From Streptomyces sp. CB01881 (lineage in GTDB: Bacteria > Actinomycetota > Actinomycetes > Streptomycetales > Streptomycetaceae): a stretch of DNA of 46,277 bases. The notes beneath the pieces are model-generated. The model had not been told where the DNA came from. It searched no databases and saw only the letters and a program-made list of their open reading frames with translations. The position numbers and the translations under genes are program-made. Position 1 is the first letter of the stretch, and the number at the start of each line of letters is the position of its first letter. The stretch is from NCBI RefSeq assembly GCF_002953255.1, contig NZ_CP026498.1, positions 8,317,297 to 8,363,573 on the forward strand, read 5' to 3'. This document shows positions 27,256-35,651 of the stretch, in pieces.

Positions 27256-27347
27256 CAGGCGCGCCACCGGCCGACGGGGCTGCCGCCCGCCGTCCGCCCC
27301 GTGATCAACCCCTTCCGCCCGCCGCGCCCCCGTGCCACCATGCCGCC

Positions 27348-27713
27348 GTGAACTCCGCCACCGCGCCCCGGGATCCGGTCCGGCTCGCCGACGCCCTCCG
27401 CTTCCTCGCCGAACTGGTCGCCTGGGTCGCCACCCCCTGGGCGCTGGCCCCGCATTCGGTCGTGCTGGCGGTCCTCTCGGTGGTCGTCCTGATCGGCCTT
27501 CCCACCGTCCTCGCCACCCCGGGGGACAAGAAGCAGGTCCTCGTCGCGGTCCCCGGCGCGGTCACCATCGGGCTGGTGGTCCTCCAGCTGGCAGCCGCGG
27601 TCGTCTCCTCCTGGCTGGCCTGGCCGGCACCGGTCGCCGTCGTGGTCACCGTTCTGGCCGCCGCCTGCGCGGTCACCGAAGTCCCCCGCTGGCGCGGGCT
27701 GCTCGCCGCCTGA
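27348..27713 (+). CDS. small membrane protein, DUF2568 (YrdB)-like
   Basis: 121 aa from GTG 27348 (VNSATAPRDPVRLADALRFLAELVAWV). Four hydrophobic segments are seen: LAELVAWVATPWAL, SVVLAVLSVVVLIGLPTVL, VLVAVPGAVTIGLVVLQLAAAVV and VAVVVTVLAAACAV. The order ALRF-LAEL at the start and the total length are those of DUF2568/YrdB proteins, which have no known function. It is a single gene between two units. Confidence in the gene is good, in the family moderate. Confidence 0.75.
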   Translation: MNSATAPRDPVRLADALRFLAELVAWVATPWALAPHSVVLAVLSVVVLIGLPTVLATPGDKKQVLVAVPGAVTIGLVVLQLAAAVVSSWLAWPAPVAVVVTVLAAACAVTEVPRWRGLLAA

Positions 27714-27869
27714 CTGCGGCTCCGCGCCCCGACCACGCCCCGGCACGCCCCGCCCGCGCCGCGCGCCCCGCCCACCCCGGCCCGCAGGCAAGGGTTCACG
27801 CTCCGGCCCGCGCCCCTTCGCGCGCGGCACCCCCCGGGTGTCGGAGCCGCGGCGTACCGTGATGGCCAT

Positions 27870-29180
27870 ATGGACGACACCGCGCACCGCCTCACCGCAG
27901 CCCCGAGCCCGTACGACCACGCCGCAGAGGCCCGCTGGGTGCCCGAACCGGACAAGCGCCCCGGCCGGACGGCGTTCCAGCGCGACCGCGCCCGCGTGCT
28001 CCACTCCGCCGCCCTGCGCCGGCTGGCCGGCACCACCCAGGTGGTCGCCCCGATGCGCAGCGACTTCCCCCGCACCCGGCTCACCCACTCCCTCGAATGC
28101 GCCCAGGTCGGCCGGGAGTTGGGCGCCGCCCTGGGCTGTGACCCGGACCTCGTCGAGACCGCCTGCCTGGCCCACGACATCGGCCACCCGCCGTTCGGTC
28201 ACACCGGCGAGGAGGCGCTCGACCAGGCCGCCGAGGCCTGCGGAGGCTTCGAGGGCAACGCGCAGTCGCTGCGCATCCTCACCCGGCTGGAGCCCAAGCG
28301 CTTCGCCCCGCAGGACGATCAGCCCGCCCGGCTCGCCCCCTGGCCCGGCCGCAGCGTCGGCCTCAACCTGAGCCGCGCCGCCCTGGACGCCGCCACCAAG
28401 TACCCCTGGACGCACGGCGCCCACCCCACCGACCCGGCCTCGCCCAAGTACGGCGTCTACGCCGACGACCTGCCGGTCTTCCGCTGGCTTCGGGCCGGCT
28501 CCCCGGCCGGGCGCAAGTGCTTCGAGGCCACCGTCATGGACTGGTCCGACGACGTGGCCTACTCCACCCACGACGTCGAGGACGGTCTCCAAGCCGGCCA
28601 CATCGACCCGGCCGTGCTGCGGGCGCCGAGCGAGCGCGCCGAGCTGTTCAAGGTGGCCGGGCGCTACGCCCAGGACGCCGAGCCCGAGGAGCTGGCGGCG
28701 GCGTTGGACCGGCTGCTCGCCCAGGAGTGGTGGCCCGGCTCCTACGACGGCTCGGCCCGGGCCCGGGCCGGGCTCAAGGACCTCACCAGCCAGCTGATCG
28801 GCCGCTTCTGCCTGGCCGCCGAGCAGGCCACCCGGGCCCGCTACGGCCCCGGCCGGCTCACCCGGTACGCGGCCGAGCTGGTGGTGCCGCGGGACGTCCG
28901 GCTGGAGTGCGCGGTGCTGAAGGCGGTCGCCGTCCGGTTCGTGATGCAGCGCGACGAGCAGGCCCAGCTGCGGGCCCGCCAGCGGATCGTGATCGCCGAG
29001 CTGGCCTACGTGCTGAACCAGCGCGCCCCCGAGGGCCTCGACCCGGTCTTCGCCACCCTCTACGAGGAGGCGGACGACGACCGCGCCGCCCTCCGTGCGG
29101 TGATCGACCAGATCGCGACCCTCACCGACGCCTCGGCCACGGCGCTGCACGCCAAGCTGGTCGGGGCGGCCTGGAAGTAG
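27870..29180 (+). CDS. dgt: deoxyguanosinetriphosphate triphosphohydrolase (HD domain)
   Basis: 436 aa, ATG at 27870. The enzyme hydrolyses dGTP (or dNTPs) to the nucleoside and tripolyphosphate, controlling the dNTP pool. N-terminal FQRDRARVLHSAALRRLAGTTQV is followed by the HD metal site: TRLTHSLEC (His73), CLAHDIGHPPFGHTGE (His102, Asp103), and the later Asp in DWSDDVAYSTHDVEDG. C-terminal helices end LHAKLVGAAWK. It is a shorter Dgt-like class typical of actinobacteria. It lies 62 bp upstream of dnaG in the same direction, an arrangement linking dNTP supply and replication that recurs in actinobacterial genomes. Confidence 0.96.
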   Translation: MDDTAHRLTAAPSPYDHAAEARWVPEPDKRPGRTAFQRDRARVLHSAALRRLAGTTQVVAPMRSDFPRTRLTHSLECAQVGRELGAALGCDPDLVETACLAHDIGHPPFGHTGEEALDQAAEACGGFEGNAQSLRILTRLEPKRFAPQDDQPARLAPWPGRSVGLNLSRAALDAATKYPWTHGAHPTDPASPKYGVYADDLPVFRWLRAGSPAGRKCFEATVMDWSDDVAYSTHDVEDGLQAGHIDPAVLRAPSERAELFKVAGRYAQDAEPEELAAALDRLLAQEWWPGSYDGSARARAGLKDLTSQLIGRFCLAAEQATRARYGPGRLTRYAAELVVPRDVRLECAVLKAVAVRFVMQRDEQAQLRARQRIVIAELAYVLNQRAPEGLDPVFATLYEEADDDRAALRAVIDQIATLTDASATALHAKLVGAAWK

Positions 29181-29230
29181 CCCCGGCCCCGGTCCGCCCC
29201 GCGCCGCCCCGGAAACCCACGGCACCCAAG

Positions 29231-29236
29231 TAGACT
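29231..29236 (+). promoter_or_regulatory. probable -10 element for a leaderless dnaG transcript
   Basis: TAGACT, a good streptomycete -10, ends 6 nt before the dnaG GTG, so transcription would begin at the first base of the start codon. No Shine-Dalgarno sequence precedes that GTG. No clear -35 is seen. Confidence 0.55.
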
Positions 29237-29242
29237 TCCGGG

Positions 29243-31150
29243 GTGGCCGGGCGCATCAGGGACGAAGACGTACAGGCGGTGCGCAGCGCACTGCCGATCG
29301 ACGTGGTCGTCGGTGACTACGTACAGCTCACCAATGGTGGCGGTGGCGAGTACAAGGGTGTCTGCCCCTTCCACGACGAGAAGTCCGCCTCCTTCTACGT
29401 GAACCCCTCCAAGGGCGTCTTCCACTGCTTCGGCTGCCAGGAGAACGGCGACACCATCGCCTTCCTGATGAAGATCGAGCACTTCACCTTCGCCGAGGCC
29501 GTCGAGCGGATGGCCGCCCAGGCCAACATCACGCTCCGCTACGAGGAGGGCGGGTACAGCCCCCGCCACCAGCAGGGCGAGCGCACCCGCCTGGTCGAGG
29601 CGCACAAGGTGGCCGCCGCCTACTACCAGGAGCAGCTCGTCTCGCCGGAGGCGGAGATCGGCCGCCGTTTCCTGGACGAGCGCGGTTTCGACGAGCAGGC
29701 GGCGCAGACCTTCGGCGTCGGCTACGCCCCGGCGGGCTGGGAGCACCTGGTCCGCTACCTGCGCGGCAAGGGTTTCAGCGACAAGGAGATCCTGCTCGGC
29801 GGCCTGGCCTCGCAGGGCCAGCGCGGCGGCCTGATCGACCGCTTCCGGGGCCGGCTGGTCTGGCCGATCCGGGACATCGCGGGCGAGGTGGTCGGCTTCG
29901 GCGCCCGCCGCCTGCGCGAGGACGACAACGGCCCGAAGTACCTGAACACCCCCGAGACGCCGATCTACAAGAAGTCCCACGTGTTGTACGGCATCGACCT
30001 GGCGAAGAAGGAGATCGCCAAGTCCGGCCGGGCGGTGGTGGTCGAGGGCTACACCGATGTGATGGCCTGCCACCTGGCGGGTGTCACCACGGCGGTGGCC
30101 ACCTGCGGTACGGCGTTCGCCGAGGATCACATCAAGATCATCCGCCGGCTGCTGATGGATACCTCCCAGTACCGCGGCGAGACCGTCTTCACCTTCGACG
30201 GCGACGCGGCGGGCCAGAAGGCCGCCCTGCGCGCCTTCGAGGACGACCAGAAGTTCGCCGCCAAGACCTCCATCGCGGTCAGCCCCGGCGGAATGGACCC
30301 GTGCGAGCTGCGCCTGGCCAAGGGCGACGAGGCGGTCCGCGAGCTGATCGACAACCCGGTCCCGCTGTTCGAGTTCGCGCTGCGCTCGGCCGTCGCCCGG
30401 CACCGCGTGGAGACCCCGGAGGGCCGCTCGGCGGCGCTGGAGGAGGCCGCCCCGATCGTCGCCAAGATCAAGGACCGCTCGATCCAGCACCAGTACGCCG
30501 TCCGGCTGGCCGGCATGCTCGGCATCCTGGACGAGCAGTTCGTGGTCCGCCGGATCTCCCAGCTGGCCCGCTGGGACCGCGAGCGCCAGCTGAACCCGAG
30601 GGCCAACGGCCAGCAGCGCCGCCCCGAGCAGCCGCAGCCGGTCAGGTCCGTCACCCCGCTCTTCCGCCTCAACCCGCGTGACCCGGCCCAGTTCGTCGAG
30701 CGCGAGCTGCTCAAACTGGCCCTTCAGCACCCGGACCTCGTCGCCCCGGCCTTCGACCACTACGGCGAGGACGAGTTTCCGACCCCGCCGTACACCGCCG
30801 TGCGCCGGGCCATCGCCCAGGCCGGCGGAGCGGCGCACGGGGCCGGCCGGGCCGACTTCACCAGCGAGGTGCGCGAGGCGTCCCCGGACGACCAGGTGCG
30901 GTCGCTGGTGACCGAGCTCACCGTGGAGCCGGTGCGGTCGCGCCGCAAGGCGGACGCGATCTACGCGGGGGAGTTCCTGGTGCAGCTGCGGCTCCAGGCG
31001 GTGGACCAGAGGATCACCGAAGGGCGCGCCTACCTCAACCAGCTCCACGCTCGCGGCGCGAGCGAGGAGTGGAACGCGGTGAGCAACGAGCTCTGGCAGC
31101 TTGAGCAGTACAAGCAGCGACTGCGCAGCCAGGGTGCCGCGGGGCTGTAG
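29243..31150 (+). CDS. dnaG: DNA primase
   Basis: 635 aa from GTG 29243 (VAGRIRDEDVQAVRSALPIDVVV). It makes RNA primers at the replication fork and interacts with DnaB helicase. The zinc-binding CHC2 domain has Cys41, His44, Cys62 and Cys65 (CPFH...CFGC). The core includes LIDRFRGRLVWPIRDIAGEVVGFGAR and NTPETPIYKKSHVLYG. The Toprim catalytic motifs are VVVEGYTDVMACHLAG and TFDGDAAGQKAALRAF. The C-terminal helical helicase-binding domain covers about residues 460-630. The length is normal. It sits between dgt and an RpoD-like sigma gene, all on the same strand, a rearranged form of the classic rpsU-dnaG-rpoD macromolecular synthesis order. Confidence 0.98.
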   Translation: MAGRIRDEDVQAVRSALPIDVVVGDYVQLTNGGGGEYKGVCPFHDEKSASFYVNPSKGVFHCFGCQENGDTIAFLMKIEHFTFAEAVERMAAQANITLRYEEGGYSPRHQQGERTRLVEAHKVAAAYYQEQLVSPEAEIGRRFLDERGFDEQAAQTFGVGYAPAGWEHLVRYLRGKGFSDKEILLGGLASQGQRGGLIDRFRGRLVWPIRDIAGEVVGFGARRLREDDNGPKYLNTPETPIYKKSHVLYGIDLAKKEIAKSGRAVVVEGYTDVMACHLAGVTTAVATCGTAFAEDHIKIIRRLLMDTSQYRGETVFTFDGDAAGQKAALRAFEDDQKFAAKTSIAVSPGGMDPCELRLAKGDEAVRELIDNPVPLFEFALRSAVARHRVETPEGRSAALEEAAPIVAKIKDRSIQHQYAVRLAGMLGILDEQFVVRRISQLARWDRERQLNPRANGQQRRPEQPQPVRSVTPLFRLNPRDPAQFVERELLKLALQHPDLVAPAFDHYGEDEFPTPPYTAVRRAIAQAGGAAHGAGRADFTSEVREASPDDQVRSLVTELTVEPVRSRRKADAIYAGEFLVQLRLQAVDQRITEGRAYLNQLHARGASEEWNAVSNELWQLEQYKQRLRSQGAAGL

Positions 31151-31274
31151 CCCTCTCCGGAGAAAGTCCGCGCACGAGTCTCGGCCACGGAGTGTGGCGT
31201 GCCGCACACTGGAGGGCGTCCCACCTCCGTACAGCGCGGGTCCGCCAGAGTCGCGCCCGCCCCGAGGGATGCCC

Positions 31275-32489
31275 GTGGACCAAGGTCTTGCCGCGACCAC
31301 CCGCCCGACCACCGACCCGCTCGCCCCCCACGACGACCACGGCCGGGCCGGCACTCCGCCGCCGGACGGTGCCCGGGTGCCCGCGCAGGGCCACCCCGAG
31401 GTCCCCGAGGTCCCCGAGGACCCTGAACCCTCAGAAGCCGAAGCCGAAGCCGAAGCCGAAGCCGAAGCCGACTCGGACCCGGAACCGGACGCCGAACCCG
31501 GTACCAGGGCCGAAGCCGATGCCGACCCGGACGTCGAACCCGACCTCGACGCCGACCCGGCTCCCGCCGGCGTGACCGGCCCCTCGGCGGACCTGCTCCG
31601 CCAGTACCTGCGCGAGATCGGCCGGATCCGGCTGCTGAACGCCGCCGAGGAGGTGGAGCTGGCCCGCCGGATCGAGGCCGGCCTCTTCGCCGAGGAGCGG
31701 CTGAACCGCGAGCCGCCGCCCGCCGACCCGCTGGCCGGTGAGCTGGACACCCTGGTGGTGATCGGACGGATCGCCAAACGGCGGCTGATCGAGGCCAACC
31801 TGCGCCTGGTGGTCTCGGTCGCCAAGCGCTACATCGGTCGCGGGCTGACCCTGCTGGACCTGGTCCAGGAGGGCAACCTCGGCCTGATCCGGGCAGTGGA
31901 GAAGTTCGACTACGCCCGCGGCTACAAGTTCTCCACCTACGCCACCTGGTGGATCCGGCAGGCGATGAGCCGGGCGCTGGCCGACCAGGCGCGGACGATC
32001 CGGGTGCCGGTGCACGTGGTCGAACTGATCAACCGCGTGGTCCGGGTGCAGCGCGCGCTGCTCCAGCAGCGCGGGACCGAACCGACCCCGGCGGAGATCG
32101 CCGTCGTGCTGGAGCTGACCGAGGCGAGGGTGCGCGAGCTGATCCGGCTGGCCCAGGAGCCGATCTCGCTGCACACCCCGGTCGGCGAGGAGGACGACGT
32201 GGCGCTCGGCGACCTGATCGAGGACGCCGACGCCGCCTCACCCGCCGAGTCCGCCACCTTCCTGCTGTTGCGTCAGCACCTGGAGGCGGTGCTGGCCACC
32301 CTCGGCGAGCGCGAGCGCCAGGTCGTCCAGCTCCGTTACGGCCTGGACGACGGCCGCCCCCGCACTCTGGAAGAGATCGGGGTGGTGTTCGGGGTGACCA
32401 GGGAACGGATCCGCCAGATCGAGTCCAAGACCCTGGTCAAGCTCCGCGACCACGCCTTCGCCGAGCAGCTCCGCGGCTACCTGGACTAG
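31275..32489 (+). CDS. RpoD-family (group 2, Hrd-like) RNA polymerase sigma factor
   Basis: 404 aa from GTG 31275, with GAGGG 6 nt upstream; an ATG at 31269 sits on top of that RBS and is less likely. The first 95 residues are acidic low-complexity with a run of EA repeats. Region 1.2 is DLLRQYLREIGRIRLLNAAEEVELARRIEAG. Regions 2.1-2.4 are ANLRLVVSVAKRYIGRGLTLLDLVQEGNLGLIRAVEKFDYARGYKFSTYATWWIRQAM, nearly identical to primary sigma factors. Region 3 contains VHVVELINRVVRVQRALLQQRGTEPTPAEIA. Region 4 is LGERERQVVQLRYGLDDGRPRTLEEIGVVFGVTRERIRQIESKTLVKLR. It lacks a long region 1.1, so it is more likely an HrdA/C/D-type alternative factor than HrdB. Its TAG overlaps the convergent gene's stop. 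Confidence 0.94.
   Translation: MDQGLAATTRPTTDPLAPHDDHGRAGTPPPDGARVPAQGHPEVPEVPEDPEPSEAEAEAEAEAEADSDPEPDAEPGTRAEADADPDVEPDLDADPAPAGVTGPSADLLRQYLREIGRIRLLNAAEEVELARRIEAGLFAEERLNREPPPADPLAGELDTLVVIGRIAKRRLIEANLRLVVSVAKRYIGRGLTLLDLVQEGNLGLIRAVEKFDYARGYKFSTYATWWIRQAMSRALADQARTIRVPVHVVELINRVVRVQRALLQQRGTEPTPAEIAVVLELTEARVRELIRLAQEPISLHTPVGEEDDVALGDLIEDADAASPAESATFLLLRQHLEAVLATLGERERQVVQLRYGLDDGRPRTLEEIGVVFGVTRERIRQIESKTLVKLRDHAFAEQLRGYLD
31434..31469 (+). repeat. (GAAGCC)6 hexanucleotide microsatellite in the sigma gene
   Basis: Six perfect copies encode (Glu-Ala)6 in the acidic N-terminal segment. Gain or loss of units keeps the frame, so alleles would differ in length of the acidic tract. Confidence 0.9.
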
Positions 32490-33640
32490 GAGCCGCTCGG
32501 GCTCGCGCCACCCGGGCTCGCGGCGTCCGCGCCCGGGGCGGTCGGGCTCGCCGTGGTCGGCGGCGAGGCCGGGCCGATCGGGATCGGGGTGGAGGCGACC
32601 AGGTGGGCCAGGTCGGAGGCGCTCACCGTGCAGGCGCCCCCGGCCGGCTGCTGTCCGCAGACCTGGAAGGTCGCGGCCGGGTCCGCCGCGTTGACCATCA
32701 GCGAGTAGTTGTCGTAGCCCCAGTGGATGAGCGCCGTCTCCGTCTCGCCGCTGCTGCTGGTGATGGTGGAGGAGTCGCCCGGCTCGCCCTCGGTGATGGC
32801 GGCCCAGGCGGCCTGGCACTTCTCGCTGTACCGGAGGTAGATGACCACCTTGGCGATGTTGTTGGTCTGCAGGGTCCGGGCGTCGGCCCCGCAGCCGGTC
32901 GCCTTGGGGTCCTTGTGCGAGCAGCCCATCGCCTGGCAGGCGGACGCCGGCGGGGCCGGCGAGGCGGGCTTGGCGGCCGGGCTCGTGGCCGTGGCCGTGG
33001 TCGGGACGGGCTGCGCGACGGCGGCCGGCTCCTCCCCGCCGCCGTGGGTGTACCGGACCCCGGCCAGCACCAGTAGCACCGCCGCCGCCATCGCGCCGGC
33101 CGCCAGCGCCACCGGCCGGCGCCACCACGGCGTCGCCGGGGAGGGCTCCCCGGCGAAGGGGCCCACGGCAAGGTCCTCCGCAGGGTCGGCGGCCTCCGTC
33201 GCGGGCCCGCTCACCGTCTCGGCCACCGGCCCGGAGAGGACGTCCGTGAGGCCCTCCGGCACGGGCTCCCCACCGGGTTCCACGGGTTCCCCGCCGGGTT
33301 CCACGGACTCCGCACCGGGCTCCACGGACTCCATGCCGGGCTCCACGCCGGCCCCGGCCCGGGGCTCCCGGACGTTCTCCGGTGCCACCGCGTCCGCCCA
33401 GAGCACCCGCAGCCTGGGGCCGTCGCACTCCACGGCCCCGATCAGCGCGTCCAGCGCCTGCTCGGTGACGACCCGCTTGCCGTTGAGCCAGCGCTCCCAG
33501 GAGGCGCGGCTGTAGTGGGTCCGGGTTGCCAGCTCCGACAGCGAGAGCCCGGTCGCGTCCTTGACGGCGCGGAGCTCCTCCGTCAGGCGTCGGGCGGGGC
33601 CGGACAGCTCGTCCGGCAGTTGCTTCCAGGCGGATGCCAT
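32486..33640 (-). CDS. HTH (XRE) - transmembrane - DUF2690 protein
   Basis: 384 aa, ATG at 33640 with GGGAAGG upstream. An N-terminal XRE-type helix-turn-helix spans about residues 15-75 (LTEELRAVKDATGLSLSELATRTHYSRASWERWLNGKRVV). It is followed by an acidic linker with four 7-residue repeats (VEPGxES/P). One membrane helix (RRPVALAAGAMAAAVLLVLAGVRYTHG) is next. The extracellular DUF2690 domain is rich in cysteines (ACQAMGCSHKDPKATGCGADA, YSEKCQAAW, VCGQQ, GGACT). The topology puts DNA-binding inside and a Cys-rich sensor outside, a one-component membrane-bound regulator pattern seen in Streptomyces. The signal and target are unknown. Its stop shares CTAG with the sigma factor stop. Confidence 0.92.
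   Translation of the reverse strand: MASAWKQLPDELSGPARRLTEELRAVKDATGLSLSELATRTHYSRASWERWLNGKRVVTEQALDALIGAVECDGPRLRVLWADAVAPENVREPRAGAGVEPGMESVEPGAESVEPGGEPVEPGGEPVPEGLTDVLSGPVAETVSGPATEAADPAEDLAVGPFAGEPSPATPWWRRPVALAAGAMAAAVLLVLAGVRYTHGGGEEPAAVAQPVPTTATATSPAAKPASPAPPASACQAMGCSHKDPKATGCGADARTLQTNNIAKVVIYLRYSEKCQAAWAAITEGEPGDSSTITSSSGETETALIHWGYDNYSLMVNAADPAATFQVCGQQPAGGACTVSASDLAHLVASTPIPIGPASPPTTASPTAPGADAASPGGASPSGS
33263..33346 (-). repeat. four 21-bp tandem repeats in the HTH-DUF2690 gene
   Basis: Read on the minus strand from 33346, units such as GTGGAGCCCGGCATGGAGTC(C) encode VEPGMES, VEPGAES, VEPGGEP, VEPGGEP in the acidic linker before the membrane helix. Confidence 0.85.
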
Positions 33641-33929
33641 GAGGCCTTCCCAACATCAGAAACAGGGGACGCGGGACCAACAGGGCCGAGTTGGGCACCG
33701 GCCCGGGGCCTGGGGGCGTCTCCGCGTCTCCAACCTCACCGGCCTGCCGTCTCAAACACCAGGTCATGGCGCTGAGACGGACGGAAGTGTCTCACACCCC
33801 CGCTGACGACTCGAACATTCACACGTCAGTCGTGCAGAGTTCTCAGGCCGGTCCGATTTCGGCGCCCTGATCCTTCGTCCGGGCACCGATTCCGGGCCCG
33901 GTTCCCTGACGTCCCGAATCCCCCACCGG

Positions 33930-33962
33930 CCGGGGCAGCCTCGCGGGGGGAGGCTGCCCCGG
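33930..33962. terminator. hairpin, distal terminator downstream of gad
   Basis: 13-bp perfect stem CCGGGGCAGCCTC / GAGGCTGCCCCGG, loop of 7 nt. Confidence 0.78.
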
Positions 33963-33974
33963 ACCGCAGGGACG

Positions 33975-34014
33975 CGCGGCGGGGAGGGCGCATCGTGCAG
34001 CCCTCCCCGCCGCG
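33975..34014. terminator. hairpin, proximal terminator downstream of gad
   Basis: 15-bp perfect stem CGCGGCGGGGAGGGC / GCCCTCCCCGCCGCG, loop of 10 nt, about 115 nt past the gad stop. Confidence 0.82.
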
Positions 34015-34129
34015 ACCATTTCCTCCCCGGAGCGGCGCAGGTCCCCAGGACCGGCGCGAGTCCCAGGACCGGCGCGGGGGAGCGGGGGATCCGGGGCGCA
34101 TCCCGGGCGCACCGGGGGCCGTGACGCGG

Positions 34130-35533
34130 TCAGTGGTGGAAGCCGGTGCGCGGCGGCACCCCGAGGTCCTTCAGCGGGCCGGGCTGGCGCCGCAGTTCCG
34201 GCAGCAGCCGGGTGAGGTCGGCGAGCAGCAGGTCGGCGAGGTCCCGGGAGAAGCCGTTGCGGCAGACGATCCGCAGCACCGAGAGGTCCTTCCGGTTCTC
34301 GGGGAAGGTGTACGCGGGCACCTGCCAGCCGCGCTCGCGCAGGCGCCGCGAGACGTCGAACACGTCGAACGGCACGTCGTCGGTGGTGGTGAAGGCGAAG
34401 ACCGGCAGCTCCTCGCCCCGGGTCAGCAGCTCGAAGCAGCCGAGCGCCTCGATCCGCCCGGCCAGGTAGACGGCGACCTCGCGGCAGGCCTCCTGCACCG
34501 CGCGGAAGCCGCCCCGGCCCAGTCGCAGGAAGGTGTAGTACTGCGCGATCACCTCGGCGCCCGGGCGGGAGAAGTTCAGCGCGAAGGTCGGCATCTCGCC
34601 GCCGAGGTAGTTGACCCGGAAGACCAGTTCCTCGGGCAGCGCCTCGTGGTCCCGCCAGAGCGCCCAGCCGACGCCCGGGTAGACCAGGCCGAACTTGTGG
34701 CCGGAGGTGTTGATCGAGGTGACCCGGGGCAGCCGGAAGTCCCAGACCAGCTCGGGGTCGAGGAAGGGCGCGACCATGCCGCCGGAGGCACCGTCCACGT
34801 GCACCGGGACGTCCAGGCCGGCGCGCTCCTGCAGCGCGTCGAGGGCCGCGCAGATCTTCGCCACCGGCTCGTAGGAGCCGTCGAAGGTCGAGCCGAGGAT
34901 CCCGACCACGCCGATGGTGTTCTCGTCGCAGAGGGCCACGGCCTGCTCGGCGCCGAGGTGGTAGCGGTCCCCCTCCATCGGGGCCAGGCGTGCCTCGACC
35001 TCCCAGAAGCTGCAGAACTTCTCCCAGCAGACCTGCACGTTGACGCCCATCACCAGGTTGGGCCGGGCGCCGGCCGCGTAGCGCTCGGCGTTGCGGTGCA
35101 TCCAGCGGCGCTTGAGGGCGAGGCCGGCCAGCATGCAGGCCTCGCTGGAGCCGGTGGTGGAGCAGCCGACGGCGCTGTCCGGGTCCGGGGCGTGCCAGAG
35201 GTCGGCGAGGATCGCGACGCAGCGCCGTTCCAGCTCGGCGGTCTGCGGGTACTCGTCCTTGTCGATCATGTTCTTGTCGAGACACTCGGTCATCAGCCTG
35301 GTCGCCTGGACCTCCATCGACGTGGTGACGAAGGTCGCCAGGTTGAGCCGGGCGTTGCCGTCCAGCATCAGCTCGTCGTGGATCAGCTGGTACGCGGTGT
35401 CGGCCGGCACCGGGTCGTCGGCGAGCCGGTGGAGCGGCGGTGCCAGCTCCATCGGGCCGAGCGGGTCGGCGGTGCCGACGAACGGGCTGACGGTCAGCCG
35501 GCGGTCGTCGCCGGCTCCTTTGTGCAACGCCAT
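34130..35533 (-). CDS. gadB: glutamate decarboxylase
   Basis: 467 aa, ATG at 35533 with AGGG about 6 nt upstream. A PLP enzyme converting L-glutamate to GABA and CO2, consuming a cytoplasmic proton. It has NLATFVTTSMEVQATRLM and YPQTAELERRCVAILADLWHAP near the N-terminus. GCSTTGSSEACMLAGLALKRRW contains the phosphate-binding serines. VPVHVDGASGGMVAPFLDP carries the Asp that contacts the pyridine ring. The Schiff-base Lys280 is in INTSGHKFGLVYPG. The length matches GadB. It ends TGFHH, like the His-rich end of acid-regulated homologues. No GABA antiporter gene is adjacent, so the role (acid resistance, GABA shunt or nitrogen metabolism) is open. Two hairpins follow it. Confidence 0.97.
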   Translation of the reverse strand: MALHKGAGDDRRLTVSPFVGTADPLGPMELAPPLHRLADDPVPADTAYQLIHDELMLDGNARLNLATFVTTSMEVQATRLMTECLDKNMIDKDEYPQTAELERRCVAILADLWHAPDPDSAVGCSTTGSSEACMLAGLALKRRWMHRNAERYAAGARPNLVMGVNVQVCWEKFCSFWEVEARLAPMEGDRYHLGAEQAVALCDENTIGVVGILGSTFDGSYEPVAKICAALDALQERAGLDVPVHVDGASGGMVAPFLDPELVWDFRLPRVTSINTSGHKFGLVYPGVGWALWRDHEALPEELVFRVNYLGGEMPTFALNFSRPGAEVIAQYYTFLRLGRGGFRAVQEACREVAVYLAGRIEALGCFELLTRGEELPVFAFTTTDDVPFDVFDVSRRLRERGWQVPAYTFPENRKDLSVLRIVCRNGFSRDLADLLLADLTRLLPELRRQPGPLKDLGVPPRTGFHH

Positions 35534-35651
35534 GAGGCCCTGCCGTCCTTCGCTCCGGTGACCGCTTCGCAGTCCACGCTGCCACCGGGCGCGGGGTGAC
35601 GCATCTTCACCGCCGCACGGGACGTCCCGACGGGCCGTCCCAGGGACCGTC

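Larger units (their letters stand above)
33641..34129. other. intergenic region with tandem terminators, no gene seen
   Basis: 489 bp upstream of the HTH-DUF2690 gene and downstream of gad. It contains two large hairpins (listed separately). It also contains a direct repeat of TCCCAGGACCGGCGCG-like sequence near 34043-34076, and towards 33650-33830 the promoter area of the HTH gene. Short frames here are Arg/Pro-rich noise. Confidence 0.55.

Noticed and set aside
33826..34101. 91-codon minus-strand frame downstream of gad
   Set aside because: It spans both terminator hairpins, is Arg/Pro/Ser-rich and lacks a start region.
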